From Verrucomicrobiales bacterium (GTDB lineage Bacteria > Verrucomicrobiota > Verrucomicrobiia > Limisphaerales > Palsa-1400), in assembly GCA_028293405.1 (NCBI GenBank), contig JAQGOW010000277.1, forward strand, positions 1-8,533: a DNA stretch of 8,533 nucleotides. Direction: 5' to 3'. This document shows, piece by piece, positions 7,433 through 8,533 of this stretch (the first letter of the stretch is position 1; each line of letters starts with the position of its first letter). The position numbers were made by a program, and so were the translations under genes. A model generated the notes under the pieces. The model did not search any database, was not told the origin of the DNA, and was given only the letters and a program-made list of their open reading frames with translations.

Positions 7433-7500
7433 AAAACGGCAAGGCCCTCATAACCCGCAGGAAGATCCACTATCGAATTGTTGCCGTAGGGCCTTTTTTT
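7433..7500 (+). terminator. Terminator-like structure with interleaved stems, possibly acting on both strands
   Basis: On the plus strand AAGGCCCT (7441-7448) pairs with AGGGCCTT (7488-7495), and T continues to 7500, giving a strong U-tract. The loop is long (39 nt). A second perfect stem, CGGCAA (7437-7442) with TTGCCG (7481-7486), is interleaved with the first in the order A-B-A'-B'. Read on the minus strand, the A stem is followed by TTTT (7433-7436), so the same segment could terminate minus-strand transcripts from the upstream TPR gene. No plus-strand gene ends here, so what the plus-strand signal would terminate is unclear. An attenuator or a small RNA end is an alternative. Confidence 0.45.
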
Positions 7501-7547
7501 CATGTCGGGCAATAAAATTCAAAAATGTTGCTCATTCCTTCTCTTTT

Positions 7548-7599
7548 GAGAAACATGGAGAAACATCCGAGAAGGGTTGGAGAAACATCGGAGAAACAT
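7548..7599 (+). repeat. Direct repeats of (GG)AGAAACAT
   Basis: AGAAACAT occurs four times in 51 bp, at 7549-7556, 7559-7566, 7581-7588 and 7592-7599. The last three are preceded by GG, making GGAGAAACAT. Two copies of GGAGAAACATC(C/G) are 22 bp apart, suggesting a local duplication of a 22-bp unit. The final copy is also the left arm of the hairpin at 7589-7610. Confidence 0.75.
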
Positions 7600-7614
7600 T
7601 TGTTTCTCCGTTTT
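7589..7614 (+). terminator. Perfect 10-bp stem-loop followed by TTTT
   Basis: CGGAGAAACA (7589-7598) pairs perfectly with TGTTTCTCCG (7601-7610) and is followed by TTTT (7611-7614). It has the form of a weak intrinsic terminator on the plus strand. The 2-nt loop means the top pairs would open in RNA. On the minus strand no U-tract follows. Its left arm is one of the GGAGAAACAT repeats, so it may instead be an inverted copy of that repeat. Confidence 0.4.
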
Positions 7615-7624
7615 AAAGAGCAAA

Positions 7625-7706
7625 TCCGAGGTTGATCGGAGCCGGTATGGACCGGCGGGCCGACATATTGTGATAGTGAAGTTACGGCTTGTCAACTGTA
7701 ACAAGC
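7625..7706. other. Three small stem-loops downstream of the TPR gene
   Basis: Perfect short inverted repeats lie in series: TCCGA/TCGGA (7625-7629 with 7636-7640), GCCGGT/ACCGGC with a 4-nt loop (7641-7646 with 7651-7656), and GCTTGT/ACAAGC (7687-7692 with 7701-7706). They follow the minus-strand TPR gene stop at 7734 and could stabilise or help end its transcript. None is followed by a U-tract on the minus strand, so they are not called terminators. Confidence 0.4.
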
Positions 7707-7733
7707 GATGACGGGCTAGTTGAAGAATCTCGG

Positions 7734-8533
7734 TTATTTAGGGGAGCGTAAGGCGGAGAGTTGTTGGGTGGCTTCGGGGTAGTTGGGTTTTTGTTTTAGA
7801 GCAATGAGGTATTCGGTTTCGGCTTCGGCGGATTTGCCTTGGCGGGAGAGCACGAAGCCTAAGGCGAAATGCGCTTCGGGATTTTCGGGTTTGAGTTGGA
7901 TGGCTTTGCGGAATTCCTGAATCGCTTCGGCCGATTTTCCGCGTTGGGCGTAGACGTTGCCGAGATTGTAATGGCCTTGAGAATCGTCGGCTTTGAGACG
8001 AAGGCATTGGTTGAATTCGGAAATTGCGTCGTCGAATTTCGCCTCGGCGGCGGCATTATTGCCCTGCACGAGAAAATTGTTGGCTTGGGCAGCGTAGGCG
8101 TTGCCGAGGTTGCCGTGAGCGCTGGCGGCATGATCTTTGTAGCGAAGGGCGATCTGAAACTGTTCGATGGCGTCGTCGAGTTGTCCCTTGACGGCGAGAG
8201 CGATGCCGTAATTGTTGTGTGCCTCGTCGTAGGTCGGTTCGATTTCGATCGATTTTCTGTAGTACTCGATCGCTTGGTCCGTCTCACCTTTGTTCCACAG
8301 GTAATAGCCGACGTAGTTGTATGCAATGTGGTTGTCGCGAGTGACGGCCAGTGCATGCGTGAAAAGGGTCTCGCCGTTTTTCCAATAACCGGCCTGCACG
8401 GGAGTGACCAGACAGCAAAGCGCGAGCGCCATTACTGCAGCGCCGATTCGTGTTGCGGAGTTACGGATAAACTCGAGGGAGGCCCACGTGATCGCGATGA
8501 ATACCCCGACTGTCGCCAGGTAGCTGTAACGAT
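7734..8533 (-). CDS. Second TMTC-like membrane protein with TPR tail, N-terminal part cut by window edge
   Basis: Only the C-terminal 265 residues are in the window; the reading frame is open to base 8533 and continues beyond it. The first visible residues, RYSYLATVGVFIAI, align with the DRYTYIP..V block of the TMTC-like protein at 735-2474. Two hydrophobic segments, a GYWKNGETLFTHALAVT block (equivalent to WQNTKTLFERSLAVT) and TPRs then follow in the same order, so this is a paralogue. The methionine encoded at 8430-8432 is internal, inside the last membrane segment, and should not be taken as the start. About five TPR units fill the last 215 residues, with signatures such as AHNNYGIAL, AHGNLGNAY, GHYNLGNVY and AHFALGFVL. 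The third unit carries an extra stretch of about 14 residues (NNFLVQGNN...). The protein is probably a membrane glycosyltransferase-like protein with a TPR tail; its function is inferred from the family only. Confidence 0.85.
   Translation of the reverse strand, partial: RYSYLATVGVFIAITWASLEFIRNSATRIGAAVMALALCCLVTPVQAGYWKNGETLFTHALAVTRDNHIAYNYVGYYLWNKGETDQAIEYYRKSIEIEPTYDEAHNNYGIALAVKGQLDDAIEQFQIALRYKDHAASAHGNLGNAYAAQANNFLVQGNNAAAEAKFDDAISEFNQCLRLKADDSQGHYNLGNVYAQRGKSAEAIQEFRKAIQLKPENPEAHFALGFVLSRQGKSAEAETEYLIALKQKPNYPEATQQLSALRSPK

Larger units (their letters stand above)
6833..7733. other. 901-bp intergenic region with several families of short repeats and hairpins, no convincing gene
   Basis: This spacer separates the end of the right-hand TMTC/TPR gene from the start of the GH25 gene, both on the minus strand. 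Short open frames exist on both strands (for example 7005-7229 minus and 7300-7515 plus), but they run through the simple repeats, lack ribosome binding sites and show no family motif. What it does contain is listed separately: purine-rich direct repeats near 6948, a 10/11-bp-period inverted array at 7011-7125, GA-rich repeats at 7323-7351, a terminator-like structure at 7433-7500, GGAGAAACAT repeats with a hairpin at 7548-7614, and three small stem-loops at 7625-7706. Nothing clear is visible at 7126-7322, apart from a 5-bp stem TGTGC/GCACA at 7158-7171, or at 7352-7432. Confidence 0.7.

Noticed and set aside
7300..7515. 71-residue plus-strand open frame covering the GA-rich repeats and the terminator-like stem
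   Set aside because: It starts at a TTG without a ribosome binding site and runs through a polypurine tract and a hairpin with a T-run. A remnant of a gene is possible but cannot be supported.

Overview
The window looks like chromosomal DNA of a Verrucomicrobiota-type bacterium. The grounds are the large exported protein with autotransporter-associated beta-strand (PATR) repeats, an Ig-like domain and an 'FYRL' module, plus two TMTC-like membrane proteins with C-terminal TPRs. All of these are common in that phylum, especially the Pedosphaera/Limisphaera side. The placement is inferred from family knowledge and was not tested by a search.

Layout from left to right. The left edge cuts a minus-strand tRNA-Glu(CTC) (1-53), which has its own promoter-like boxes (69-97). 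Next comes a minus-strand ohr-type OsmC peroxidase gene (104-571). A 163-bp divergent spacer separates it from a plus-strand TMTC-like protein with about 10 hydrophobic segments and C-terminal TPRs (735-2474). That gene meets head-on a very long minus-strand gene (2471-6832), and their stop codons overlap. The long gene encodes a secreted GH25 muramidase fused to PATR repeats, an Ig-like domain and a C-terminal adhesion-like module. A 901-bp spacer (6833-7733) holds no convincing gene but has several unrelated families of short local repeats and hairpins. The right edge cuts a second, paralogous minus-strand TMTC/TPR gene (7734-8533), of which only the C-terminal part is present.

The genes do not form an obvious operon or pathway. 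Ohr detoxifies organic hydroperoxides. The TMTC-like proteins are probably membrane glycosyltransferase-like proteins with TPR tails. The GH25 fusion is an envelope or extracellular protein. A link between TMTC-like glycosyltransferases and the Thr/Ser-rich exported protein lying between them is possible but speculative.

The most unusual parts are the GH25-PATR-Ig fusion with three cysteine pairs inserted in its catalytic domain, and the intergenic repeat region. That region includes a 10-bp-period array followed by its inverted counterpart with an 11-bp period, and an interleaved A-B-A'-B' terminator-like structure. No clearly new defence or mobile system is visible.
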